Below, piece by piece: positions 16,907 to 25,362 of a stretch of DNA of 64,000 nucleotides. A program made the position numbers and the translations under genes. Every line of letters begins with the position of its first letter. Position 1 is the stretch's first letter. The notes beneath the pieces were generated by a model. The model saw only the letters and a list, made by a program, of their open reading frames with translations. It had not been told where the DNA came from and did no database searches. Source of the stretch: Streptomyces parvus (GTDB lineage Bacteria; Actinomycetota; Actinomycetes; Streptomycetales; Streptomycetaceae); NCBI RefSeq assembly GCF_014648875.1, contig NZ_BMRY01000002.1, positions 806,001-870,000 on the forward strand, read 5' to 3'.

Positions 16907-17676
16907 CAGAGCCGCCGCGTCGCGAGGGAGAGCCGGTCCCGGGCGTCGAACAGGGCGTCCTTCACCGTCTGTTCGTGGCCGGGTGTGAGCCGGGCGACCG
17001 GCACCGAGCAGCTGATCGCGTCCCGGGCGGGCGTCCGGTAGGGGATCGCGACCCCGAAGCAGCGCAGACCGAGGGTGTTCTCCTCGCGGTCCACGGCATA
17101 GCCCTGCTCGCGGACCAGCCGCAGCTCCTCGATGAGCTTCTCGCGGTCCGTGATGGTGTGTTCGGTCAGCGCGGGCAGCGTCTCGGGCAGCATCTTGCGG
17201 ACCTGCTCGTCGCTGTGGGTGGCCAGCAGGGCCTTGCCCAGCGACGTGGAGTGCGCGGGCAGCCGGCGGCCGACCCGGGTGAAGGGGCGCAGATAGTGCT
17301 GGGACTGCCGGGTCGCGAGGTAGACCACGTTCGTCCCGTCGAGACGGGCCAGGTGGATGGTCTCCGTGGTGTCGTCGGAGAGCCGGTCCAGGGTCGGCCG
17401 GGCGGCGGCCACGACCTCGTCGCCGTCGATGTACGAGGTGCCGACCAGCAGGGCGCGGACACCGATCCCGTACCGGGTCCCCGTCGCGTCCGTCTCGACC
17501 CAGCCCAGCTCCACCAGGGTGCGCAGCAGCATGTAGAGGCTGGACTTGGGGTAGCCGACCGCCTCCTGGACGGCGGCCAGCGAGTGCATGCCGGGCCGCC
17601 CCGCGAAGTATTCGAGGAGTTCCACGGTCCGTACCGCGGACTTGACCTGTGCCCCACCGGACTCGGCGACCGACAT
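16906..17676 (-). CDS. IclR-family transcriptional regulator
   Basis: 256 residues. N-terminal winged helix (SAVRTVELLEYF to YPKSSLYMLLRTLVELG), then the IclR effector domain with HLARLDGTNVVYLATR, LPAHSTSLGKALLA and CFGVAIPYRTPARDAIS. Divergently placed from the semialdehyde dehydrogenase gene; this layout and the class suggest a uronate- or aldarate-responsive repressor. GGAGAAGGGGG precedes the start. Candidate operators are at 17802-17819, 7041-7057 and 6936-6950. Confidence 0.93.
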   Translation of the reverse strand: MSVAESGGAQVKSAVRTVELLEYFAGRPGMHSLAAVQEAVGYPKSSLYMLLRTLVELGWVETDATGTRYGIGVRALLVGTSYIDGDEVVAAARPTLDRLSDDTTETIHLARLDGTNVVYLATRQSQHYLRPFTRVGRRLPAHSTSLGKALLATHSDEQVRKMLPETLPALTEHTITDREKLIEELRLVREQGYAVDREENTLGLRCFGVAIPYRTPARDAISCSVPVARLTPGHEQTVKDALFDARDRLSLATRRL

Positions 17677-17801
17677 CGCCCACGCCCCCTTCTCCAGCCT
17701 CTTCGCTTCCCGGCCGAACGCCGTCCGAAAAGCTCGCCACCACGATTGCCAACACGGAACGCCCGGAAATAGAGTCCCAGGACATTCACGATCAGGAACT
17801 C

Positions 17802-17819
17802 TGTTCAGAATACCGAACA
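17802..17819. promoter_or_regulatory. Putative IclR operator, copy 3
   Basis: TGTTC and GAACA arms form an inverted repeat separated by eight bases, in the divergent region between the IclR and dehydrogenase genes. The left nine bases are identical to the site before kdgD at 7041. Confidence 0.6.
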
Positions 17820-17877
17820 CTTGCTGATCTGCGGCTGAAGACGGCCGGACGACGGCCGCAGGCGGGAGGGAATCACG

Positions 17878-19401
17878 GTGAGCGCAGTACCAGTCTGGAG
17901 CGTCGACCCCCGTACGGGGAACCCGCGCGAGCAGGTTGCCGCGGAGGCCACCGCCGAGGAGGTCGACCGGGCGGTCCGGTCGGCCCACGCCGCGCGGGAC
18001 GCCCTCGCCGACCGGGTGGCGCGCGCCGCGTTCCTGCGGGCGGCGGCGGAGCTGCTGGAGGAGTCCGGCGAGCACATCATCGAGGCCGCCGACGCGGAGA
18101 CCGCCCTCGGACCGGCCCGGCTCACCGGCGAACTCGCCCGTACCGCCGCCCAGTTCAGGGCCTTCGCGGAGGTCGTCGACGAAGGCGCCTACCTCGACGT
18201 CCACATCGACCACCCGGACGCCTCCCGGACCCCGCCCTGGCCCGACCTGCGCCGCTACAAGATCCCGCTCGGGGCCGTCGCCGTCTACGCGGCCAGCAAC
18301 TTCCCGCTCGCCTTCTCCGTCCCCGGCGGCGACACGGCCAGCGCGCTGGCGGCCGGCTGCCCCGTCGTCGTCAAGGCGCACCCCGACCACCCGGCCACCT
18401 CCGAACTCTGCGCCTCGGTCCTCCGCCGCGCCGCGGCCCGCACCGGGCTGCCCGAGGACGTCCTCACCGTGGTGCACGGCTTCGACGCGGGCGTCGAGCT
18501 GATCCGCCACCCGCTGGTGAGCGCCGCGGGCTTCACCGGCTCCGTACGCGGCGGACGCGCCCTCTTCGACGCGGCGGCCGCCCGCCCCGCCCCCATCCCC
18601 TTCCACGGCGAACTCGGCTCCCTCAACCCGGTCGTCGTCACCCCGGCCGCCGCCGCCGAGCGCGCCGGGGAGATCGGCGCGGGCCTCGGCGGCTCGATGA
18701 CGCTCGGCGTCGGCCAGTTCTGCACCAAGCCCGGCTTCGTCCTCGCCCCCGAGGGCGCGGCGGGCGACCAGCTCCTCAAGACCCTCACCGAGACGGTCAG
18801 CTCGACCGGCTCCGGCGTCCTGCTGGACCACCGCATGCGGGACGCCTTCGTCGCGGGCGTACGGGAGCGGGCCGCGCTGCCCGGTGTCGACGCCCCGGTC
18901 ACCCCCGGCGCCGCCGGCGAGCACACCGTCTCCGCCGGATTCCTCACCGTGCCCGCCGCCCGGCTCACCGCCGAGGGCCCGCACGACGCGCTGCTGGAGG
19001 AGTGCTTCGGCCCGGTCACCGTGATCGCCCGGTACACCTCCGTCGACGAGATCGCCGCCGTCCTCGCCCGGCTGCCGGGGAACCTCACCGCCACCCTCCA
19101 GACCGCCACCGACGAGACCCGGGACCCCGACGCGGGCCCGCTGCTCGCCGCCCTCACCCCGCTCGCCGGGCGCATCCTCGTCAACGGCTGGCCGACCGGC
19201 GTCGCCGTCGCCCCGGCGCAGCACCACGGCGGCCCCTACCCGGCGACCACGTCCGCCTCCACCTCGGTCGGCGCGACGGCGATCGAACGCTGGCTGCGCC
19301 CGGTCACGTACCAGTCCACCCCCGATACGCTCCTCCCGGCCGAGCTCCGCGAGGACAACCCGCTGGGCCTGCCCCGCCGGGTGGACGGACGCCGCGCATG
19401 A
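17878..19401 (+). CDS. Alpha-ketoglutarate semialdehyde dehydrogenase
   Basis: 507 residues, aldehyde dehydrogenase superfamily. NAD(P) site around AVYAASNFPLAFSVPGGD, general base Glu245 in ELGSLNP, nucleophile Cys282 in GQFCTKPGF. The GQFCTKPG block is typical of KGSADH (EC 1.2.1.26), which oxidises the KdgD product to 2-oxoglutarate. GTG start preceded by GGAGGGAA. It completes the pathway begun by uronate dehydrogenase and KdgD 10 kb away; glucarate dehydratase and lactonase are not in the window. Confidence 0.9.
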   Translation: MSAVPVWSVDPRTGNPREQVAAEATAEEVDRAVRSAHAARDALADRVARAAFLRAAAELLEESGEHIIEAADAETALGPARLTGELARTAAQFRAFAEVVDEGAYLDVHIDHPDASRTPPWPDLRRYKIPLGAVAVYAASNFPLAFSVPGGDTASALAAGCPVVVKAHPDHPATSELCASVLRRAAARTGLPEDVLTVVHGFDAGVELIRHPLVSAAGFTGSVRGGRALFDAAAARPAPIPFHGELGSLNPVVVTPAAAAERAGEIGAGLGGSMTLGVGQFCTKPGFVLAPEGAAGDQLLKTLTETVSSTGSGVLLDHRMRDAFVAGVRERAALPGVDAPVTPGAAGEHTVSAGFLTVPAARLTAEGPHDALLEECFGPVTVIARYTSVDEIAAVLARLPGNLTATLQTATDETRDPDAGPLLAALTPLAGRILVNGWPTGVAVAPAQHHGGPYPATTSASTSVGATAIERWLRPVTYQSTPDTLLPAELREDNPLGLPRRVDGRRA

Positions 19402-20009
19402 GCCTGCACCTGGACCGCCTCCCCTTCGCCCTGGACCCGGCGGGCCCCGACGGGCGCTGGACCCACGCGGACGGCGTCCTGACCGGCCGGGCCGGCCCCG
19501 GCCAGGACCTCTTCGTGCCCCCGTCCGGCGACTCGCTCGACCCGGCCTCGGACGCCCCACGCCTCCTCGGCGCGGTGGGCGACGGGGACTTCCGGCTGGT
19601 GGCACGGGTCCGGCCGGGCCTGGCGGCGGCCGGTGACGCGGGCGCGCTGTACCTCCGGGTCGCGGAGCGGGAGTGGGCCAAGCTCTGCCTGGAACGCTCC
19701 GCCGACCTCCCGACCGTCTGCACCGTCGTCACCCGGGGCCACTCCGACGACGCCAACGCCTTCGTGGTGGAGGAGGGCGTCTGCTGGCTCCGCCTGAGCC
19801 GGACCGGCAGCGCCTACGCCTTCCACGCCTCCGCCGACGGCGACAGCTGGACCTTCGTCCGCGTCTTCACCCTCGGTACGCCCGAGGAGCGGGCGGCCGC
19901 CCGCGTCGGCTTCCTCGTCCAGTCGCCCACGGGTCAGGGCTGCGGCGCGGTCTTCGACCGGATCGCGTTCCTGCCCGGGGGAGTGGCGAACCTGCGCGAC
20001 GGTCGGTGA
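19398..20009 (+). CDS. DUF1349 (concanavalin-like) protein
   Basis: 203 residues, ATGA overlap with the dehydrogenase stop. The jelly-roll pattern with DLFVPPSGD, FRLVARVRPGL, ALYLRVAEREWAKLCLE and YAFHASADGDSW matches DUF1349, related to the beta-xylosidase C-terminal domain. No signal peptide. Its fold and co-translation suggest a carbohydrate-binding or processing role in uronate use; the reaction is unknown. Confidence 0.83.
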   Translation: MSLHLDRLPFALDPAGPDGRWTHADGVLTGRAGPGQDLFVPPSGDSLDPASDAPRLLGAVGDGDFRLVARVRPGLAAAGDAGALYLRVAEREWAKLCLERSADLPTVCTVVTRGHSDDANAFVVEEGVCWLRLSRTGSAYAFHASADGDSWTFVRVFTLGTPEERAAARVGFLVQSPTGQGCGAVFDRIAFLPGGVANLRDGR

Positions 20010-20042
20010 GCCGCGAGGGGCGCCGGGTGCGCGCGGAGAGCG

Positions 20043-20426
20043 TCAGGACGCCGTCGCGGCCCGGTCGGACTCGCTGCGCAGCACGCAGAACTCGTTGCCC
20101 TCGGGGTCGGCGAGCACCGCCCAGCCGGAGCCGTCCGGCTCGCGGAGATCGGCGACGAGGGTGGCGCCGAGGGCCAGCAGTCGCTCCACCTCCTCCTCGC
20201 GCGAGGTCTCGGGGCGCAGGCACAGATGGAGCCGGTTCTTCGCCTTCTTCGGCTCGGGGACCTGATGGAAGTAGAGCATCGGGCCCTCCGCCATCATCAC
20301 CTGTGTCTCCGCCATGCCCGGTTCGTCCTCCGGGTGCAGCGGACGGCCGGTCACCTCGCTCCAGAACCGCGCCAGCTCATACGCGTTCACACAGTCGATC
20401 GCCACGTTCTGCACCACTGAGACCAT
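20043..20426 (-). CDS. VOC-family (glyoxalase-like) protein
   Basis: 127 residues. VOC fold with NVAIDC strand, FWSEVTGRPL, NRLHLCLRP and C-terminal ADPEGNEFCVL. It is paralogous to the N-terminal domain of the fusion protein at 24228-25262; both share the EEEVERLLALGATLV block. VOC proteins include dioxygenases, isomerases and drug-binding proteins; specificity is not readable. Stands alone, convergent with the DUF1349 gene. Confidence 0.85.
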   Translation of the reverse strand: MVSVVQNVAIDCVNAYELARFWSEVTGRPLHPEDEPGMAETQVMMAEGPMLYFHQVPEPKKAKNRLHLCLRPETSREEEVERLLALGATLVADLREPDGSGWAVLADPEGNEFCVLRSESDRAATAS

Positions 20427-20573
20427 GCCCGCGAGCTTTCCCGATTTCCGCCCCGGACGCCAGCGGGTCGCGGGGCGGGAATCACCAGGTCAGCTTTGGT
20501 GTTCGCACGAAGACGTGACGTACGGAGGGCCTCTCCGCACGCCCCCTCGTGAGCCTGGGAGAGAAGAAGAGTC

Positions 20574-21284
20574 ATGCGCGTCGAGATCTGGAGCGACATC
20601 GCCTGCCCGTGGTGCTACATCGGCAAGGCCCGCTTCGAGAAGGGCCTCGCGGAGTTCGCCCACCGGGACGGGGTCGAGGTGGTGCACCGGTCCTTCGAGC
20701 TCGACCCCTCCCGGGCCAAGGGCGACACCGCGCTCGTGATCGACATGCTGGCCGAGAAGTACGGCCGCAGCCGCGAGGAAGCCGCCGCGATGGAGGCCAA
20801 CGTCGCCGCCAACGCGCAGTCCGAGGGGCTCGGCTACCGCACCGAGGGCCGTGACCACGGCAACACCTTCGACATCCACCGGTTGCTGCACCTGGCCAAG
20901 GCTCGGGGCCGCCAGGACGAGCTGCTGACCCTCGCCTACCGGGCGAACTTCGCCGAGGAGCGTTCCGTCTTCGACGACGAGGTGCTGGTCGCCCTCGCCG
21001 AGGAGGCCGGACTCGACGCCGACGAGGCCCGCGCGGTGCTCGCCGACCCCGAGGCGTACGCGGACGACGTCCGCACCGACGAGCGCGAGGCGGCCGAACT
21101 GGGCGCCAACGCCGTGCCGTTCTACGTCCTCGACCGGCGGTACGGCATCTCCGGCGGCCAGCCCTCCGAGGTCTTCGTCCAGGCGCTGGAGCAGGCCTGG
21201 AAGGACCGCCCCGCCACCGCCCTCACCACGGTCGGCGGGGACGCGGCGGCCTGCGACGCGGACGGGGCCTGCGAGCTTCCATAA
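20574..21284 (+). CDS. DsbA/FrnE-like dithiol oxidoreductase
   Basis: 236 residues. Thioredoxin fold with CPWC at residues 11-14 directly after the first strand, helical insertion, and the cis-Pro region NAVPFYVLDRRYGISGGQP. No signal peptide, matching cytoplasmic FrnE-type DsbA proteins (polyketide and oxidative-stress associated) rather than periplasmic DsbA. A C-terminal tail adds two further Cys (residues around 225-233). GGGAGAGAAG precedes the start. Confidence 0.9.
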   Translation: MRVEIWSDIACPWCYIGKARFEKGLAEFAHRDGVEVVHRSFELDPSRAKGDTALVIDMLAEKYGRSREEAAAMEANVAANAQSEGLGYRTEGRDHGNTFDIHRLLHLAKARGRQDELLTLAYRANFAEERSVFDDEVLVALAEEAGLDADEARAVLADPEAYADDVRTDEREAAELGANAVPFYVLDRRYGISGGQPSEVFVQALEQAWKDRPATALTTVGGDAAACDADGACELP

Positions 21285-21353
21285 GCATTTCTTTGGAGTT
21301 CCCCTTAACTCTCTGCAATTGACTTTGGGTTGAGGGGGCTCCAGGGTGGACGC

Positions 21354-22412
21354 ATGACGATCCTCGCGCCCATCCAAGCCGCAGCCGTCGAATTCGCGCC
21401 CGAGGTCACCTACCTCAACACCTCCAGCTGGGGCCTGCTGCCCCGCCGGACGATCGCCGCCGTCAAGGCCCTGGCCGACGAGAACGCCGCGGGCCGCCGG
21501 GTGGGGGCCGGCAGCTTCGAGGCCGTGGAGGCCGCCCGGGTCGGCTTCGCCCGGCTCGTCGGGGTCCACCCGGACCGGGTCGCCACCGGCAGCTCCGTCA
21601 CCGTCCATGTCGGCCTCGTCGCCGCCTCGCTGCCGCCCGGCGCCGAAGTCCTCTGCCCCGAGGGCGAGTTCTCCTCCGTGGTGAGCCCGTTCGCGCTCCG
21701 CGGCGATCTGCGCATGCGGTACGCGCCGCTCGCGGACCTCGCCGGAGCCGTCCGGGAGTCGACCGCGCTGGTCGCCTTCTCCGCCGTGCAGTCGGCCGAC
21801 GGCCGGGTCGCCGACCTCGACGCCGTCCGCGCGGCCGCCGCGGCGCACGGGGCCCGCACCCTGCTGGACGCCACCCAGGCGGCGGGCTGGTTCCCGGTGG
21901 ACGCCGGGGCGTACGACTACACCGTCACCGGCGGCTTCAAGTTCCTGCTCTGCCCGCGCGGTACGTCGTTCCTGACGGTCACCGAGGGGGCGCAGGACAC
22001 CCTCCCGGCCCTCTTCGCGGGCTGGGTCTCCGCCGGCGCCCCCTGGGCGAGCAACTACGGCCCGCTGGAGCGCCTCGCCCCCACCGCCCGGGGCTTCGAC
22101 GAGCCGCCCGCCTTCCTCTCGTACCACGGGGCCGAGCACTCCCTCGCCCTGCTCGCGGAGGTCGGCGCCGACGCCCTGTACGCGCACGCCACCGGGCTCG
22201 CGGCCCGGCTGCGGGAGGGCCTCGCGAAGCTCGGGCACAAGGCCGTCCCCGGGGAGTCGGCGATCGTCGCCGTACCGGGGCTCGACGGGCGGCAGCCCGA
22301 GCTGGTGGAGGCCGGGATCGCCGTCTCCGCCCCCGCCGGGAATCTGCGGATCTCCTGCCACCTCTACAACACCGAGGCCGATGTGGACCGGCTGCTGGAC
22401 TTCCTGGCCTGA
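21354..22412 (+). CDS. Class V aminotransferase / cysteine desulfurase-like PLP enzyme
   Basis: 352 residues. Fold type I PLP enzyme with LNTSSWG near the N-terminus, LLDATQAAGWFPVD (Asp binding the pyridine ring), and GGFKFLLCPRGTSFL with the PLP lysine in GGFKF. This is typical of the kynureninase/isopenicillin-N-epimerase-like subgroup of Streptomyces; substrate unknown. Start ATG at 21354; a TTGACT 36 bases upstream may be part of the promoter. Convergent with the MarR gene. Confidence 0.86.
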   Translation: MTILAPIQAAAVEFAPEVTYLNTSSWGLLPRRTIAAVKALADENAAGRRVGAGSFEAVEAARVGFARLVGVHPDRVATGSSVTVHVGLVAASLPPGAEVLCPEGEFSSVVSPFALRGDLRMRYAPLADLAGAVRESTALVAFSAVQSADGRVADLDAVRAAAAAHGARTLLDATQAAGWFPVDAGAYDYTVTGGFKFLLCPRGTSFLTVTEGAQDTLPALFAGWVSAGAPWASNYGPLERLAPTARGFDEPPAFLSYHGAEHSLALLAEVGADALYAHATGLAARLREGLAKLGHKAVPGESAIVAVPGLDGRQPELVEAGIAVSAPAGNLRISCHLYNTEADVDRLLDFLA

Positions 22413-22467
22413 GCGTACGGGCGCGGATCAGGCTGAACGGGCAGGGCCCAGGCTGTACGAGTCCGGC

Positions 22468-22983
22468 TCAGGCGGACGCGGCCCCGCGCCGGTCGGGGCA
22501 GTCCTCGGTCTCCCGGCAGAGGTTCTCCTCGACCTTCGCCAGGAGCCGCACCAGCTCCGTGCGCTCGGCCGGGTCCAGACCCGCGAGCGTGTGCTCCTCC
22601 AGGCTGCCCCAGGCGGCCTCCACCGCGGTGTGCAGCGCGCAGCTCTGGTCCGTCGCCTCGACCAGCACGGCCCGCCGGTCGGCCGGGTCGGGGCGGCGGC
22701 GCACATGCCCGGTCTGCTCCAGCCGCTGGAGCATCTTCGTGACCGTGGACGGGTCCAGCTCCAGGGCCCTGATCAGCTCCGTCTGCCGGACCGCCCCCCG
22801 GTCCCACAGGTGCATCATCAGCAACTCCTGCCCCGGGTAGAGGTCCACCCCCTTGAGCGCCTTGCCCGCCGCGATCCGGTGCAGCCGCGCCACCCGGGAG
22901 ACGGCGTGGCTGACGGGCCCGCCGAGCGCCGCCGTGGGCAGCGCGTTCGTACAGGCGTCTTCCGCGGGGGTGGCGCGGGTCAT
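22468..22983 (-). CDS. MarR-family regulator
   Basis: 171 residues. Winged helix around QELLMMHLWDRGAVRQTELIRAL and LDPSTVTKMLQRLEQTGHV, followed by the DRRAVLVE wing, and four Cys in the sequence, which may act as redox switches. Start at 22983 has AGGAGC upstream. Divergent from the old yellow enzyme gene; the intergenic region holds three operator-like copies (23085-23167), so it most likely represses that gene and itself, released by electrophiles or quinones. Confidence 0.92.
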   Translation of the reverse strand: MTRATPAEDACTNALPTAALGGPVSHAVSRVARLHRIAAGKALKGVDLYPGQELLMMHLWDRGAVRQTELIRALELDPSTVTKMLQRLEQTGHVRRRPDPADRRAVLVEATDQSCALHTAVEAAWGSLEEHTLAGLDPAERTELVRLLAKVEENLCRETEDCPDRRGAASA

Positions 22984-23084
22984 GGCGGGCTCCTGGGGTC
23001 CTCGGGGCGGTGAGCGGCGGCTTCGGCGGTGGCCTCGGGTGGCGGCTTCCGATGATGCCCGACGGTTTCGGACAACTTTACCTT

Positions 23085-23167
23085 GGTCGGCCAATGAATG
23101 GGTTACAGTTGCTCCCGGCGGCGATCGTTGGCCGACCACATACTTTCTGTTGGCCGACCACATACTT
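23085..23167. promoter_or_regulatory. MarR operator array (three copies)
   Basis: GGTCGGCCAA at 23085-23094 is the reverse complement of TTGGCCGACC, which occurs within two identical 19-base direct repeats at 23127-23145 and 23149-23167, 22 bases apart (two helical turns). CATACT in each repeat could be a -10. The repeats lie between the divergent MarR and oxidoreductase genes. Confidence 0.75.
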
Positions 23168-23181
23168 ATCTGGGAGCCCTC

Positions 23182-24252
23182 ATGACCACCGTTTTCGACC
23201 CGATCGATCTGTCCGGCACGCCCCTGGCCAACCGCATCGCGCTGGCCCCGATGACCCGCAGCCGGGCCGGGGAGGGCGGCACCGCCACCGAGCTGACCGC
23301 CACGTACTACGCCCAGCGCGCCTCGGCGGGACTCGTCATCACCGAGGGCATCCAGCCGTCCGTCGTGGGTCAGGGCTACCCCTCCACGCCCGGCCTGCAC
23401 AGCGCCGAGCAGGTCGCCTCCTGGCGTACGGTCACCGACGCGGTGCATGCTCAGGGCGGCAGGATCTTCGCCCAGATCATGCACGCCGGCCGCATCGGCC
23501 ACCCGGTCCTCCTGCCGGACGGGCTCGTCCCCGTCAGCGCCTCCCCGGTCAAGGCCGAGGGACAGGTCTACACCCACGTCGGACCGAAGGACTTCGTCGA
23601 GCCGCACGAGCTGACCGACGCCGAGGTCCGCGCGACCGTCGCCGACTTCGTCACCGCCTCCCGCAACGCCGTGGAGGCCGGGTTCGACGGGGTCGAGCTG
23701 CACGGCGCCAACGGCTACCTCATCCACCAGTTCCTCGCCCCCAACACCAACCTGCGCACTGACGCGTGGGGCGGCTCAGACGAGGCCCGCACCCGCTTCG
23801 CCGTCGAGGTCGTCAAGGCCGTCGCCGCCGAGATCGGCCCCGAGCGCACCGGACTGCGCATCTCGCCCGGCAACCCGTACAACGACATCGACGAGCCCGC
23901 GCCGGAGGCCACGTACACCGCGCTGGTCCGCGCGATCGAGCCGCTCGGCCTCGCCTATCTGCACATCCTGGAGGCCGCCCCGATCCGCGAGCTGACTCTC
24001 GCGCTGCGCAAGGCCTTCTCCGGCACCCTCGTCATCAACGTGCACTCCGAGGGCCCCACCGGTCCCGGCGACCACACGGTGATCGACGACGGCATCGCCG
24101 ACCTGATCTCCTACGGGGCGCTCTTCCTCGCCAACCCGGACCTGCCCGCCCGGCTGAAGGCGGGCGGCCCGTTCAACACCCCCGACCCGTCGACCTTCTT
24201 CGGCGGCGACGCCAAGGGCTACACCGACTACCCGGCGCTCGACGCCGTCTGA
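23182..24252 (+). CDS. Old yellow enzyme family NADH:flavin oxidoreductase (ene-reductase)
   Basis: 356 residues, FMN TIM barrel. APMTRSRA, QIMHAGRIGH, the active-site HGANGYL with His-x2-Asn, and YGALFLANPDLPARL at the C-terminal phosphate site are conserved. OYEs reduce activated alkenes, nitro compounds and N-ethylmaleimide-like electrophiles with NAD(P)H. Its gene is the expected target of the divergent MarR protein. Last 25 bases overlap the convergent fusion gene. Confidence 0.95.
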   Translation: MTTVFDPIDLSGTPLANRIALAPMTRSRAGEGGTATELTATYYAQRASAGLVITEGIQPSVVGQGYPSTPGLHSAEQVASWRTVTDAVHAQGGRIFAQIMHAGRIGHPVLLPDGLVPVSASPVKAEGQVYTHVGPKDFVEPHELTDAEVRATVADFVTASRNAVEAGFDGVELHGANGYLIHQFLAPNTNLRTDAWGGSDEARTRFAVEVVKAVAAEIGPERTGLRISPGNPYNDIDEPAPEATYTALVRAIEPLGLAYLHILEAAPIRELTLALRKAFSGTLVINVHSEGPTGPGDHTVIDDGIADLISYGALFLANPDLPARLKAGGPFNTPDPSTFFGGDAKGYTDYPALDAV

Positions 24253-25262
24253 TCCTCCAGGGGCCGCCCGTCCCACCGCCACGCGGTGCGGCGCGGGTGG
24301 CCCGGCAGTTCGGCGCGGCCGGTGGCCCACAGCAGGACGGCCCACCGGTCGCCGCCCGCCGGCGCGTCCGGGAAGAGCCGGGCCAGCACCCGGTCGCAGA
24401 GTGCGCCGGGCGGCGCCCACTCAAGGTCCAGACCCTCCGCCAGGTCATGGGTGTGCACCAGGGTCTCCACCACACCCATCGCGGCGAAGCCCTCCGGGTC
24501 GGAGATCCCGTACCCGTGGTACGAGCGCACCCCTGGCCGCGTCGTCCGTACCATCGAGGCCAGCAGCGCCCCGCTCGCCTCCACCGTCGCCAGCAGCCCG
24601 GCGGGCCCGGCCGCCCGGTCGGCGAAGACCGCGTTGTGCGGACCGCCCTCCCGGTCCGGCGCCCACCGGAAGGGCACGTCGCGGTCCAGCGGAGGCGTCC
24701 GGGGTCCCAGCTGCACCGCGTAGGCGAACAGATCGTCGCCCAGGTGCTCCGCCGTCTCCCAGCAGGTCCACTCCAGCGAGCCCGCCCGGGCCTCCCAGCG
24801 GTCCGCCGGGGCCTTCGCCAGTACGTCCACCGCGAGGCGCACGGCGGTCGTCACATCGTCGGCGGTCACCGGCAGCCGGGTCCCGGTCAGCGCAGCCCGC
24901 TCGGCCGCGCTGCACTCCACACAGAACTCGTTGCCCTCGGGGTCGGCGAGCGTCGCCCAGCCCCGCCCGTTCGGCCTGCGGTGGTCGCCGACGAGGGTCG
25001 CGCCGAGCGCGAGCAGCCGCTCGACCTCCTCGTCGCGGGAGCGGTCGTGCGGCTGGATGTCGAGATGGACGCGGTTCTTGGTCTGTTTGGGCTCCTCCAC
25101 CTGTACGAAGAGGATCGCCGCGCCGGGCGTTTCGACCAGCGCCTCCGGATCACCGGGGAGGTCCTCGTCGGAGATCCGGGCGCCGAGCACCTGGGCCCAG
25201 AAGGTGCCGAGTCCGTAGGCGTCGGAACAGTCGATCGTGATGTGGCGTACATGGGAAGTCAT
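24228..25262 (-). CDS. VOC domain fused to mycothiol maleylpyruvate isomerase-like (DinB) domain
   Basis: 344 residues. Residues about 1-125 form a VOC domain (ITIDCSDAYGLGTFW, NRVHLDIQP, LADPEGNEFCVEC). Residues about 130-344 form a DinB-like four-helix domain with DDVTTAVRLAV, WTCWETAEHLGDDLFAYA and LVHTHDLAEGL; the His spacing fits the metal triad of mycothiol-dependent enzymes. Start MTSHVRH has GGAGAGGG upstream. Both halves are metal-dependent detoxification folds, so a bifunctional thiol-dependent isomerase or transferase is possible. Confidence 0.85.
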   Translation of the reverse strand: MTSHVRHITIDCSDAYGLGTFWAQVLGARISDEDLPGDPEALVETPGAAILFVQVEEPKQTKNRVHLDIQPHDRSRDEEVERLLALGATLVGDHRRPNGRGWATLADPEGNEFCVECSAAERAALTGTRLPVTADDVTTAVRLAVDVLAKAPADRWEARAGSLEWTCWETAEHLGDDLFAYAVQLGPRTPPLDRDVPFRWAPDREGGPHNAVFADRAAGPAGLLATVEASGALLASMVRTTRPGVRSYHGYGISDPEGFAAMGVVETLVHTHDLAEGLDLEWAPPGALCDRVLARLFPDAPAGGDRWAVLLWATGRAELPGHPRRTAWRWDGRPLEDQTASSAG

Positions 25263-25317
25263 GGCGGACACCCTCTCCGCCGACGCGGGCCCCGGTCCAG
25301 CGAGTTACGCGCGAAGG

Positions 25318-25341
25318 GCCGGGACGGCGTACCGTCCCGGC
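25318..25341 (-). terminator. Terminator of the ect operon
   Basis: Perfect ten-base arms (25318-25327, 25332-25341) with a CGTA tetraloop, 20 bases downstream of ectD. Confidence 0.88.
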
Positions 25342-25362
25342 ACCTCCCGTCTGCGCGTCGCG

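Noticed and set aside
16906..19605. Very long 5' extension of the IclR frame
   Set aside because: The extension is antisense to the semialdehyde dehydrogenase gene and has no ribosome site; IclR begins at 17676.
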